Assembly (NCBI RefSeq): GCF_009765905.1 | Contig: NZ_LMUO01000015.1 | Coordinates: forward strand, 611,238 to 675,237 | Length of the DNA: 64,000 bases | Source of the DNA: Mucilaginibacter sp. L196 | Lineage (GTDB): Bacteria > Bacteroidota > Bacteroidia > Sphingobacteriales > Sphingobacteriaceae | Direction of reading: 5' to 3' | Shown: positions 53,256-61,526 of the stretch, piece by piece | Layout of the letters: every line of letters begins with the position of its first letter | Position numbering within the stretch: position 1 is the stretch's first letter | Notes under the pieces: model-generated | Database searches by the model: none | The model's input: only the letters and a program-made list of their open reading frames with translations | What the model was told of the DNA's origin: nothing | Position numbers and translations under genes: made by a program

Positions 53256-54794
53256 TTATTTTCCAATAACTTTTATCAAGTTAGCATACAAAATAATATC
53301 CTGACCGTAAACATCCCTGCGGTATTGCAGTGTGCCGGTGCTATCGGCCCAGCAGGTGATGTAGGTAATGTAAACCGGGACTTTTTTATGTAATGATATT
53401 TCAGTAGGATCAGGTTTGGCTGTTGCCATATCTTGGGCAATCAGGGTGTATTTTGGGCCATCGCCAAAAAGCTCGTGGGCAAAATCGAGTGGTTTTTGCA
53501 ACCTTACGCAACCATGGCTAACCGCGCGCATGCTTTGCGCGAATGGTAGCTGGGCAGGGGTATCGTGCAGATAAACACTGCTTTTATTCTTGAACAGAAA
53601 CTTAATTTTACCTAATGAGTTATCGGCACCCGGTTGTTGTTGGAATGAATAATCTGATTTATCAACGCTTGACCAATCTATTGATTCCACATCATCAACT
53701 TTTTTGCCGTTTTTATAAACATTGATGTTTTTGTTCGACAGATAATAAGGGTCATTAGCTGCTTGTACAATAATTTCCTTATTGGCAATGCTTTCGGGTA
53801 TATTCCATACCGGGTTTACTTCGGCTTCGTAAATCAAGCTGTTTAGTAATGGTGTTTCGTGTACAGGTTTGTCTACCTGGTCGGTATCCTGGTAGTTCAT
53901 CAAGTTTTTCGCATAATCCATGTTACGGCCTTTGCCTACGCAAACTTTCATCCCTAAAACAGATCTGCCGCTGTCTATCACATCCAAATGAAAATCAGGA
54001 ATATTCACGATCACATATTTGTTTTCAGTCGGTTTGTTCTTCCAGCGAAGGCGCTCCAAATTCAGCAATAAAACGCGTTTGCTTTCTTCGGCAGATAGGC
54101 CCGGTAAAACGGTGTTGTTTATAAATGCCTTTTGCAATGCGATGTATTGTGGATCTTTAGATTGTATGCTGTCCAGATACACCTTTAAATCTGTTGCATT
54201 CAACGCCTGGCTAATGGAGGTGCTGTCAGCTTGTTTGGTTGCGGTAAAATAGCGCCGGTAGATGTTTTTAGGATTGACCACTCCATATTGTATGGCGTTT
54301 GAATAGTTGATCAATGAGTTGGCAGTCATTAACTCTAGTTCGGCCATATCGTGATAAGCTTGATCCAGTGTTTTAATAGCCCTTCTGTTGTAGAATTTGG
54401 CTACTAATGCACGCACTTCCTGCGGGTGAAATAGATTAGAATCTAAACCCTGATCATTTGCCTGATCATAATAACCGACTAATGTTTTTAGTTCGTTATT
54501 TTTAAGGTTGGCTAACAGGAAAACAGGCTCGTAATCATGGCTATCATAGAAGTCTTTTATCGCCTCCGGATATTTTAATTTAGTTTTTTCGCTATCGAGC
54601 ACACCCTGAAAAATAGTGGCGAATTGGTCAGGATCGAGCTTTCTGAATATCTTGTTTGGTGTTTTTTTATAGAGCAGATTAGCCATTTCGGAGCGTTTCT
54701 TTTTACAGCCCTGAACGCCGATAAATACGGTACAAAGTAATAATAAAAAGAGCGTACGGGTATGGCGTTTAATAAAATTGTGAGGGGTGGGCAT
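53256..54794 (-). CDS. L,D-transpeptidase (YcbB-type)
   Basis: 512 residues. A lipoprotein-like N-terminus (LFLLLLCTVFIGVQGC) is followed by a scaffold/PG-binding domain of about 270 residues (RRAIKTLDQAYHDMAELELM). The C-terminal YkuD domain has IVNIPDFHLDVIDSGRSVLG, PLLNSLIYEAEVNPVWNIPESIAN, and the active-site motif SHGCVRLQKPLDFAHELFG, in which the Cys is the nucleophile. It forms 3-3 cross-links in peptidoglycan. TATATTTG at 54803-54810 (minus strand) is a promoter -7 match, next to an 18-bp palindrome. Confidence 0.93.
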   Translation of the reverse strand: MPTPHNFIKRHTRTLFLLLLCTVFIGVQGCKKKRSEMANLLYKKTPNKIFRKLDPDQFATIFQGVLDSEKTKLKYPEAIKDFYDSHDYEPVFLLANLKNNELKTLVGYYDQANDQGLDSNLFHPQEVRALVAKFYNRRAIKTLDQAYHDMAELELMTANSLINYSNAIQYGVVNPKNIYRRYFTATKQADSTSISQALNATDLKVYLDSIQSKDPQYIALQKAFINNTVLPGLSAEESKRVLLLNLERLRWKNKPTENKYVIVNIPDFHLDVIDSGRSVLGMKVCVGKGRNMDYAKNLMNYQDTDQVDKPVHETPLLNSLIYEAEVNPVWNIPESIANKEIIVQAANDPYYLSNKNINVYKNGKKVDDVESIDWSSVDKSDYSFQQQPGADNSLGKIKFLFKNKSSVYLHDTPAQLPFAQSMRAVSHGCVRLQKPLDFAHELFGDGPKYTLIAQDMATAKPDPTEISLHKKVPVYITYITCWADSTGTLQYRRDVYGQDIILYANLIKVIGK

Positions 54795-54802
54795 ATTACT
54801 TA

Positions 54803-54838
54803 CAAATATATTTTTATCGTGTATAGCAATTGCTATAC
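54803..54838. promoter_or_regulatory. Divergent promoter with 18-bp palindrome
   Basis: GTATAGCAATTGCTATAC (54821-54838) is a perfect palindrome between the L,D-transpeptidase (-) and GH26 (+) genes. TATATTTG on the minus strand at 54803-54810 is a -7 box match for the transpeptidase. The palindrome would sit near position -20 to -40 and could block it. Confidence 0.55.
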
Positions 54839-54891
54839 CACAAATAAAAATAGTTTAATTTTACCTTGCTGTATAATAATATCTGCTTGTT

Positions 54892-55902
54892 ATGAAAAAA
54901 TACATTGTGCTGTTTTTGTGCCTGTTTGCGGTTTTAGGGGCATCTGCCCAAAATTTTGACCCGGTAAATAAAAACGCGTCGCCGGAGGCCAAAAAACTGC
55001 TTGCCTATTTGTATAGCATTAAGGGGAAGTATATTATCTCGGGTCAGCATAATTTTAATACACAACTGAATACCTATTCAGACAGCGCCTACGCCAAAAC
55101 CGGGAAATATCCGGCGCTTTGGGGATCGGATTTTATATGGGATTGGAAGACTGACCGCGGACAGGATATTGTAAACGAGGCGATCAAAAAATGGCATGAC
55201 GGCTACATTGTTACACTAATGTGGCATGAGGGCAGGCCTACAGATGACCCGCCGTTCGACTGGAAAGAAAGTATACAAGGTAAGCTTACCGATGCGCAAT
55301 GGACAGAGTTAATCACGCCAAACACAGAATTGAATAAACGGTGGCTGGCGCAAATTGATGTAGTGGCGGGTTATCTGAAACAATTACAAGATGCCCATGT
55401 ACCTGTATTGTGGCGCCCTTACCACGAAATGAACGGTGTTTGGTTTTGGTGGGGAAATAAAAAGGGCAGCGATGGTATAGCCAAATTGTGGAAGATGATG
55501 TATGACCGTTATACTAATTACTTTCACCTGAATAACCTGATATGGATTTGGGGAGCGAATGGCTTAAGGGATATTCCTTTGGACGAGGCTTATACTTATA
55601 AAGATTATTATCCCGGCGCTAATTATGTGGATGTTTTAGGGGCTGATATTTACCACTTTGATTACGAGCAGAAGGATTATAACGAATTAAGAGAACTTGC
55701 CCACGGCAAATTAATGGCGCTTACCGAAACAGGCGAACTACCCAAACCCGAAATATTAGCCTACCAGCCCGAATGGGCCTGGTTTATGGTATGGACGAAC
55801 TTTTTATGGAGCGATAATACGCTGGATAGGGTGAAGCAGATTTACTCGTTGCCGCAAACGCTCAACCACGATGTAGTTGGTGCGGAATTGCAACGCAAAT
55901 AA
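54892..55902 (+). CDS. Glycoside hydrolase family 26 (beta-mannanase-like)
   Basis: 336 residues with a signal peptide (KKYIVLFLCLFAVLGASAQ). GH26 features are YIISGQHNF, PALWGSDFIWDWKTDRGQD, YIVTLMWHEGRPTDDPPF, VPVLWRPYHEMNGVWFWWG (acid/base Glu in YHEMNG), LIWIWGANG and MALTETGELP (nucleophile Glu). It cleaves beta-1,4-mannan or related glycans outside the cytoplasm. It is not close to the SusCD PUL, so may work alone. It starts 97 bp from the divergent transpeptidase, and the DinB gene follows after 2 bp. Confidence 0.92.
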   Translation: MKKYIVLFLCLFAVLGASAQNFDPVNKNASPEAKKLLAYLYSIKGKYIISGQHNFNTQLNTYSDSAYAKTGKYPALWGSDFIWDWKTDRGQDIVNEAIKKWHDGYIVTLMWHEGRPTDDPPFDWKESIQGKLTDAQWTELITPNTELNKRWLAQIDVVAGYLKQLQDAHVPVLWRPYHEMNGVWFWWGNKKGSDGIAKLWKMMYDRYTNYFHLNNLIWIWGANGLRDIPLDEAYTYKDYYPGANYVDVLGADIYHFDYEQKDYNELRELAHGKLMALTETGELPKPEILAYQPEWAWFMVWTNFLWSDNTLDRVKQIYSLPQTLNHDVVGAELQRK

Positions 55903-55904
55903 CA

Positions 55905-56417
55905 ATGAGTAATAAACCCGAAGTTTGGTTACGTGGTCTGTTGGATGGGATACCTGCATTGCTGCAACCTATAGCGCATGCATTGTTGCAGGCGAGGGAG
56001 GAGGTTGATGAGTTGATGGCTGGTTTCCCGGATCTTTTGTTGTGGGAGAGGCCTGCGGGCATGGCATCGGCAGGATTTCATTTGCAGCACATGGCTGGTG
56101 TGTTGGACAGGCTTTATACTTATGTTAAAGATGAGCAGCTTAATCAGAAGCAGTTGGATTATTTAGGTGCTGAAGGAAAAAATATATCAGTTACAGTAAA
56201 TCAATTACTTGAGCATTTTAACCGGCAGGTCGACATCGCCATAAAACAATTGAGTGAGACTGATGAAGCTACTTTGACTGAAGTTAGGGGTGTTGGCCGG
56301 GCTAATATACCGTCAACGGTTATTGGTTTGTTGGTTCATAGTGCCGAGCATACCATGCGGCATACAGGGCAGTTGCTGGTAACGGTTAGAGTTTTATTAG
56401 CAAATAGAAAAGCATAG
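55905..56417 (+). CDS. DinB-family protein
   Basis: 170 residues forming a four-helix bundle. His positions of the DinB metal site are visible in ASAGFHLQHMAGVLDRLYTY and GLLVHSAEHTMRHTGQLLVT. DinB proteins are metal-dependent transferases, often acting with bacillithiol or mycothiol; the substrate is unknown. Its start lies 2 bp after the GH26 stop, so it is probably co-transcribed. A REP-like palindrome follows. Confidence 0.9.
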   Translation: MSNKPEVWLRGLLDGIPALLQPIAHALLQAREEVDELMAGFPDLLLWERPAGMASAGFHLQHMAGVLDRLYTYVKDEQLNQKQLDYLGAEGKNISVTVNQLLEHFNRQVDIAIKQLSETDEATLTEVRGVGRANIPSTVIGLLVHSAEHTMRHTGQLLVTVRVLLANRKA

Positions 56418-56424
56418 GCTGTGC

Positions 56425-56530
56425 GGTTCCCCTGTTGAGAGGGGCGGAGGGGTGTGTTCGTCGAGCTGCTTGTAGAAACACACCCCTGCCACTACACAAA
56501 TCCGGCGCTCCCCCTCTCGAGAGGGTAATA
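56425..56530. repeat. REP-like palindrome, CCCCTCTCGAGAGGGG family
   Basis: Nested inverted repeats: GAGGGGTGTGTT pairs with AACACACCCCT around a loop, and outer C/G-rich arms (CCCCTGTTGAGAGGGG and CTCCCCCTCTCGAGAGGG) pair in part. It lies just after DinB. The same CCCCTCT...GGGG style is seen inside aroA and upstream of it. Confidence 0.75.
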
Positions 56531-56591
56531 ATATACCTACTTACATCAAATCAGATCAAGTTGTTGATTGTTAGTGTGTTATAATGTTATT

Positions 56592-57191
56592 TTAAATCTG
56601 CCGTTGTTTTAAAGTTTTCATTTTTAATTTCAAGCTGTCTGTTTTTATATTCATTTTTTGTTTTGCGTCTTGTTTGGTGTGATTTTTTAAATATACATCT
56701 GTAACCGAAACAGCCAAACTTCCAAAAGCGAATAAAGCGGCAGCTACAAAAGCATAAGTCTGTATTCTTGAATTTTTAATATTTATACTATTAGACTCGA
56801 TGATAGAGGCATTGACCGAAATTGTGCTATCTACCTGTAATTTTTGATAATAAAATAATAATCCATTTGCTTTAAGAGTAGCAAAAGCTAAACCTCTCCC
56901 GTTTCGATATCCTTTAGCTTCATTATCTGTTTTAAATTCTAAACCAACGTGTTTTTCTTCCTCCATCGGTTTTAAATACTTCTCAAAATCTTCCGACTTT
57001 AAATCCCACCAAATATCTGCGAGAGTCTTATTTTTAAAATGCTTTGATAGTAGGTCTGTTATATCTTTTTCAATGTTAACTCCAGCATTTTTAGCTAAAT
57101 ATTCTAATATCTCGAAGTATAAATTCGGGTCAATATCATGAGTGGTTGGTGACTTAATAAAATCTTCTTCTTTTAGTTCATCATCTTCCAT
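56592..57191 (-). CDS. Uncharacterised membrane-anchored protein
   Basis: 199 residues. The first 100 residues are acidic and helical (ILEYLAKNAGVNIEKDITDLLSK). A single TM segment lies near 150-170 (AFVAAALFAFGSLAVSVTDVYL), followed by a basic tail (KNHTKQDAKQKMNIKTDSLKLKMK). The AT-richness and lack of known motifs stand out from the housekeeping neighbours. I do not recognise a family or function. Confidence 0.6.
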   Translation of the reverse strand: MEDDELKEEDFIKSPTTHDIDPNLYFEILEYLAKNAGVNIEKDITDLLSKHFKNKTLADIWWDLKSEDFEKYLKPMEEEKHVGLEFKTDNEAKGYRNGRGLAFATLKANGLLFYYQKLQVDSTISVNASIIESNSINIKNSRIQTYAFVAAALFAFGSLAVSVTDVYLKNHTKQDAKQKMNIKTDSLKLKMKTLKQRQI

Positions 57192-57249
57192 TTAGCTAAT
57201 ATAATCATTTAGTGTAAATTCATATATTAGTGCCCTTAAGAGGGGAATT

Positions 57250-58476
57250 TTAAAGGTTAAGGTTGCCCTTATTGGTAGCTTTTAAATATCGATAAAGCAC
57301 CGAAAATCCTATCGCGGCAACCAAACAAACACCACCCAATATCCACCATAATAAAGCAAAACCACCGCCTACAATAATTAAACTGCCGACAGTCGGCGCT
57401 AAAATTTGCGCAGCAGACCAGGACATGCTATACAAGGCCGCGTATTCGCCCCGATTATTTTCGGTAGTGCGGGCTATCCAAAACGAGTTGGTGAAGGGCA
57501 TGGCCATAATTTCGCCAAGAGTGATGAAGACAATAACTGCCAGCCCCGATAACGAGCTATGCGGTAATACATTCAGCAGCACAAAACCGAATCCAACCAA
57601 TATCACTCCAAAACTGATATAATTTAGCGGATGTCTGCGGCCCTCGAGGCGATGAATTAGGATCATTTCGATCATCACAATTAAAATGCCATTTAGTGCC
57701 ATTAATGCACCAATAACACGCTCATTTAATTGCCACATCGTTTTATAAAACAACGGTTGCATAGTGAACAGTTGAAAAAAACAGATGGCAAAAAGCGTGA
57801 TCAACCCAATAAAAATTAAATAAGTGGTGTCTTTATAGGCTGATGCGGCGTTAGTTTTAGTCTCCGCATTTTTAACCGGTTTAAGGATTCCTGAGCGGGG
57901 TATCAACCTTAATAATAGTACTGCGGCAAACATATTGGTGCAGCCATCTACCCAAAACAATAAATGGTAGTTAAATGATGCTAAAAAGCCGCCCAGCGCC
58001 CCGCCAAATGCCCAGCCGAGGTTAATAGCCAAACGGTTTAGGGAGTAGGAGCGTGTCTTATTCTCCGGCGAGCTGTAATAGGCTATTGCTGCCGAGTTTG
58101 CAGGCCGGAAGGATTCGTTACAAAGGCTGAGGACAAATGCCCCCGCACCCAAGGTTATAAAGGTATGCTGAAAACCTAAAATAATGAATAGCACGCCACC
58201 ACTGAAGAGCGCACCGATTTGCAAATCATAGAAGCCTATTTTATCCGTCAGCTTGCCACCGCCGAATGCGCCGAGGATTGATCCTAAGCCAAATAAGCCC
58301 ATGATGTAACCAGCTTGTATAATTGTAAAGTGTAATTGTCGGGTGCAGTAGATGGTCATGAAGGGGATAACCATGGTGCCGCTGCGGTTCACCAGCATCA
58401 CAAGGCACAAGTACCAGCTGTTCAGCGATAAACCGCTGTAGGCTTTTCTGTAGAGTTGGATGGGTGAGGTGAGCAT
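57250..58476 (-). CDS. MFS transporter
   Basis: 408 residues from ATG 58476 (MLTSPIQLYRKAYSGLSLN). The frame extends further upstream to 58554, but relatives begin near the chosen start. Twelve hydrophobic segments with the MFS loop motif GGGKLTDKIGFYDLQIGA between TM2 and TM3 (GxxxDxxGxR-like). The opening NSWYLCLVMLVNRSGTMVIPFMTIY is typical of a Bacteroidota MFS subgroup without known substrate. Confidence 0.9.
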   Translation of the reverse strand: MLTSPIQLYRKAYSGLSLNSWYLCLVMLVNRSGTMVIPFMTIYCTRQLHFTIIQAGYIMGLFGLGSILGAFGGGKLTDKIGFYDLQIGALFSGGVLFIILGFQHTFITLGAGAFVLSLCNESFRPANSAAIAYYSSPENKTRSYSLNRLAINLGWAFGGALGGFLASFNYHLLFWVDGCTNMFAAVLLLRLIPRSGILKPVKNAETKTNAASAYKDTTYLIFIGLITLFAICFFQLFTMQPLFYKTMWQLNERVIGALMALNGILIVMIEMILIHRLEGRRHPLNYISFGVILVGFGFVLLNVLPHSSLSGLAVIVFITLGEIMAMPFTNSFWIARTTENNRGEYAALYSMSWSAAQILAPTVGSLIIVGGGFALLWWILGGVCLVAAIGFSVLYRYLKATNKGNLNL

Positions 58477-58552
58477 TATTGCAAATATATAAGTTGTGGC
58501 AATAGTTGTTGATGGTGTAGAAAAATCATGTGGGAATGTCCTCTTCCCGCTC

Positions 58553-58680
58553 ATTGCCGCGGGGGGCTACTTCTTTTGTCTTGAAACAAAAGAAGCAAAA
58601 ATTCAAGACGGAAAAAACCTTCTGCCCACAAGGCCAACTCCCGGCCCGGTTTTCCGTCGGGCCTTTTACGCACTTTTGGG
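58553..58680. repeat. Dispersed-repeat-like element between MFS and aroC
   Basis: CTTCTTTTGT (58570-58579) pairs with ACAAAAGAAG (58586-58595); a second pairing ACGGAAAA...TTTTCCGT follows. The sequence style (GGCTACTTCTTTTGTCTTGA) is one I have seen dispersed in Bacteroidota genomes; this is recalled, not searched. Confidence 0.55.
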
Positions 58681-58688
58681 TTTGTGGT

Positions 58689-59783
58689 TTATCCTAAAAT
58701 CGCGTTGCGATTTCGCAGCCAATGATCGGCCAAAACTAATGCAGCCATGGCTTCTACGATGACGACTGCTCGGGGCACTACACATGGGTCGTGGCGGCCT
58801 TTGCCAGATATTTCGGCGGCGTTGCCTTCGCTATCGATGGTGGCCTGGGCTTTCATAATGGTTGCTACGGGTTTAAATGCTACCTTAAACTCTATAGGCA
58901 TCCCGTTGCTGATACCGCCTTGTATACCGCCTGAGTAATTGGTAATGGTAGTAATATCGCCGGTATGATTTTTAACGAATATGTCGTTATGTTCTGAACC
59001 CAGCATTTCGCTGCCTGCAAAGCCTGAACCAAATTCAAAGCCGTGTACCGCGTTGATGCTAAGCATCGCTTTGCCTAATTCGGCATGTAATTTATCAAAT
59101 ACAGGTTCGCCTAAGCCAACGGGGCAATTTTTAACATAGCAGCTGATCTTGCCGCCAACGGTATCGCCAGCTTTGCGGATGCCATCGATAAATTCGATCA
59201 TTTCTTCGGCTGTAGCAGGATCTGCGCAGCGGACGATGTTTTCCTCGCGCTGGTTAATAAACTCCTGTACATCGCTTATATCTACGTTTGGGGCATTGAT
59301 TTTACCTACGCTGCTTACATGGGCAACAATTTCAATTCCCTGGCTTTTTAACAACAGTTTTGCCAAAGCTCCTGCTGCTACACGTGCTGCGGTTTCGCGG
59401 GCTGATGAGCGGCCGCCACCACGGTGATCGCGGATGCCATATTTGGTTTGGTAGGTGTAATCCGCATGTGAAGGACGAAATACATCTACATTATGGGTGT
59501 AATCTTTGGAACGCTGGTCTTCATTAGGTATCAGCATTGCAATTGGCGTGCCGGTAGTTTTCCCTTCAAATACTCCTGAAAGAATTTTTACGGTATCGCT
59601 TTCCTTACGTTGCGTGGTGATTTTGGATTGACCCGGTCTGCGTTTATCCAATTCGGATTGGATGTATTCCAAGTCGACAGTCAACTGCGATGGGCAGCCA
59701 TCAATTATTACGCCTATAGCTTCGCCGTGCGATTCGCCAAAAGTTGTTATCCTGAATAATTGTCCGAATGAATTGCCTGCCAT
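58689..59783 (-). CDS. aroC: Chorismate synthase
   Basis: 364 residues beginning [25 protein letters not shown]. It has all main AroC signatures: [51 protein letters not shown] and GVEFGSGF-like ([13 protein letters not shown]). It converts EPSP to chorismate with reduced FMN. It is the last gene of the minus-strand aromatic cluster, separated from aroA by 360 bp of REP-like repeats, so it may be transcribed separately. Confidence 0.96.
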   Translation of the reverse strand: MAGNSFGQLFRITTFGESHGEAIGVIIDGCPSQLTVDLEYIQSELDKRRPGQSKITTQRKESDTVKILSGVFEGKTTGTPIAMLIPNEDQRSKDYTHNVDVFRPSHADYTYQTKYGIRDHRGGGRSSARETAARVAAGALAKLLLKSQGIEIVAHVSSVGKINAPNVDISDVQEFINQREENIVRCADPATAEEMIEFIDGIRKAGDTVGGKISCYVKNCPVGLGEPVFDKLHAELGKAMLSINAVHGFEFGSGFAGSEMLGSEHNDIFVKNHTGDITTITNYSGGIQGGISNGMPIEFKVAFKPVATIMKAQATIDSEGNAAEISGKGRHDPCVVPRAVVIVEAMAALVLADHWLRNRNAILG

Positions 59784-59850
59784 GATGTTATTGATGTGCA
59801 GATTTGCAAATATGCAAATCTGCGGATGTTGTATTTTTTACTTAGAGCGT

Positions 59851-60136
59851 TGTCATGTTGAGGTACTCGAAGCATAAGCGTAAGGGCCTTTGCCCGCATA
59901 CTTCGAGTGCCTCAGTATGACACCCTTTTGGTTTTACCAATTATTATTTAGTACGTCATTGCGAGGAACGAAACAATCTCTACTTAGGCAGATCGACTTT
60001 GCATGTTCCTATGTGTAATTTAGAGATTGTTTCGTTCCTCGCAATGACGGTGTTATTTACTCTTTTATATTGTTAAAGCATAAGCGTAGAGGCCTTTGCC
60101 CACATACTTCGAGTGCCTCAGTATGACACCCTTTTT
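59851..60136. repeat. Cluster of three REP-like elements between aroC and aroA
   Basis: This fills most of a 360-bp gene-free gap. Element 1 (59851-59922) has arms starting TGTCATGTTGAGGTACTCGA. Element 2 (59954-60049) has 29-bp perfect arms starting CGTCATTGCGAGGAACGA. Element 3 (60077-60134) is a nearly identical copy of the right two-thirds of element 1, lacking the left arm. All belong to the GTCAT-type palindrome families. Confidence 0.8.
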
Positions 60137-60143
60137 TAATGCC

Positions 60144-61415
60144 TTAACCTTTTGTCTTTATCTCAAACCCAACTTTTTCCAGATCACTCCAAAATGCCGG
60201 GTAGGATTTTTCCACTACTTTGGCGTCTTCTATTTCCATTTCGGGGATTAGCAGAGCTAGCGGCGCAAAGGCCATTGCCATGCGGTGATCCTCGTAGGTG
60301 TTGATGAAAACCTTTTCGGGGATATGCTTTTCGCTGCAATCCAGTTTGTACACCTGTCCTTTTTCAATCAGTTTTACACCAATTTTTGCCAGTTCGTTTT
60401 GAAGGGCTAAAACACGGTCGGTTTCTTTGATCTTCAAAGTTTCCAGGCCGGTGAAGGTAGCTTCGTGACCTAATGCGGCGCAAACCACGATGACAGTTTG
60501 TGCCAGATCAGGGCATTCCTTTAAATCAAATATCTTGCGGAAAATTGGTTTAACTTCTTTTTGTAAATGAACGCCCCCGTTTTTAAACTGCGAGGTAATG
60601 CCAAAATTAGCCATTATCTCGGTTATTACGCTATCGCCTTGCAGGCTATATTGTGTTAATCCGGGTAGGAACAAATCTGCTTCATCAGCCAAAGCCGCTA
60701 TGGCGTACCAGTAGGATGCCGCGCTCCAATCCGGTTCAACAGGTAAAACTGTCGGCGCGAATTCCTGGTGCGCAATGCTGATCACATTATCATTCCACTG
60801 GTGTTGGATGCCTGATTGTTGTAGCATGGCTAAGGTCATTTCTACATAAGGCTTTGACGTTAGGTCGCCTTCAATATGCAGCTCCAAACCTAAAGGCAAT
60901 TTGGCGGCAATAAGCAGCAGCGCAGTAATGTACTGGCTGCTGATATTACCTTTTATATTAATTTGGTTAGTAAGCTGTGTAAAACCTCCCTTTAGCCTCA
61001 ACGGCGGGAAGCCATCTTGTTCCTTATAAGCTATGTTAGCCCCCAACTGGCGCAAGGCATCAACCAAAATACCTATTGGCCTTTGTTTCATGCGTTCGCT
61101 GCCGGTTAGTATCACCTCATCATCCTGTATAGCAAAATACGCTGTTAAAAAACGCATGGCTGTACCGGCAGGACCAATGTTTATTTCAACCCCCTCTAAA
61201 TCTCCCCCGGTAGGGGAGACTTTTTGAAGTTTCCCGTTTAAAATTGAATGCAATGTCACCGTATCAGCCGCATCAGAAATGTTCTCTACCTTAACTTTTC
61301 CGTTGCTCAGGGCTTCTATCACGAGGGCGCGGTTGCACTCGCTTTTTGAGCCGGTAAGTTGTACGGTTCCGTTTGCGGTTTTAGTTTTTTTGGTGAGGAT
61401 GATATTCTGGTGCAT
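60144..61415 (-). CDS. aroA: 3-phosphoshikimate 1-carboxyvinyltransferase (EPSP synthase)
   Basis: 423 residues from ATG 61415 (MHQNIILTKKTKTANGTV). The frame from 61478 adds 21 residues that look like repeat sequence and is rejected. Motifs: LTGSKSECNRALVIEAL, INIGPAGTAMRFLTAYF, GNISSQYITALLLIA, PDWSAASYWYAIAAL, LKIKETDRVLALQNEL and INTYEDHRMAMAFAPLAL. Just before INIGPAGTAMRF an extra stretch KVSPTGGDLEGVE is encoded by a CCCCTCT/AGGGG-type palindrome (61189-61220), in frame. It joins PEP to shikimate-3-phosphate. Confidence 0.95.
   Translation of the reverse strand: MHQNIILTKKTKTANGTVQLTGSKSECNRALVIEALSNGKVKVENISDAADTVTLHSILNGKLQKVSPTGGDLEGVEINIGPAGTAMRFLTAYFAIQDDEVILTGSERMKQRPIGILVDALRQLGANIAYKEQDGFPPLRLKGGFTQLTNQINIKGNISSQYITALLLIAAKLPLGLELHIEGDLTSKPYVEMTLAMLQQSGIQHQWNDNVISIAHQEFAPTVLPVEPDWSAASYWYAIAALADEADLFLPGLTQYSLQGDSVITEIMANFGITSQFKNGGVHLQKEVKPIFRKIFDLKECPDLAQTVIVVCAALGHEATFTGLETLKIKETDRVLALQNELAKIGVKLIEKGQVYKLDCSEKHIPEKVFINTYEDHRMAMAFAPLALLIPEMEIEDAKVVEKSYPAFWSDLEKVGFEIKTKG
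61189..61220. repeat. REP-like palindrome inside aroA
   Basis: AACCCCCTCTAAATCTCCCC followed by CGGTAGGGGAGAC. CTCCCC pairs with GGGGAG. It matches the style of intergenic repeats in this window yet is translated in frame (KVSPTGGDLEGVE). A second CCCCTCT-style stretch lies upstream of aroA at about 61452-61502. Confidence 0.6.
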
Positions 61416-61451
61416 GTGGATGTTAGTATAGTTTGATCGGCAGAGCGGTTT

Positions 61452-61502
61452 TACCCCCTCTGTCTCCTTCGTCGACATCTCCCCCTGATTCCAGGGGGAG
61501 AA
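61452..61502. repeat. REP-like palindrome upstream of aroA
   Basis: CCCCCTCTGTCTCC...CTCCCCCTGATTCCAGGGGGAG: CTCCCCCTG pairs with CAGGGGGAG (one hairpin). It is in the gap between the DAHP synthase and aroA genes, same style as the one inside aroA. Confidence 0.7.
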
Positions 61503-61526
61503 AGTAGACTAGTATATCGTATTTTA

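Noticed and set aside
58477..58554. Longer MFS start at 58554
   Set aside because: The extra 26 residues (MSGKRTFPHDFSTPSTT) cross repeat-like sequence and are not expected before the first membrane segment.
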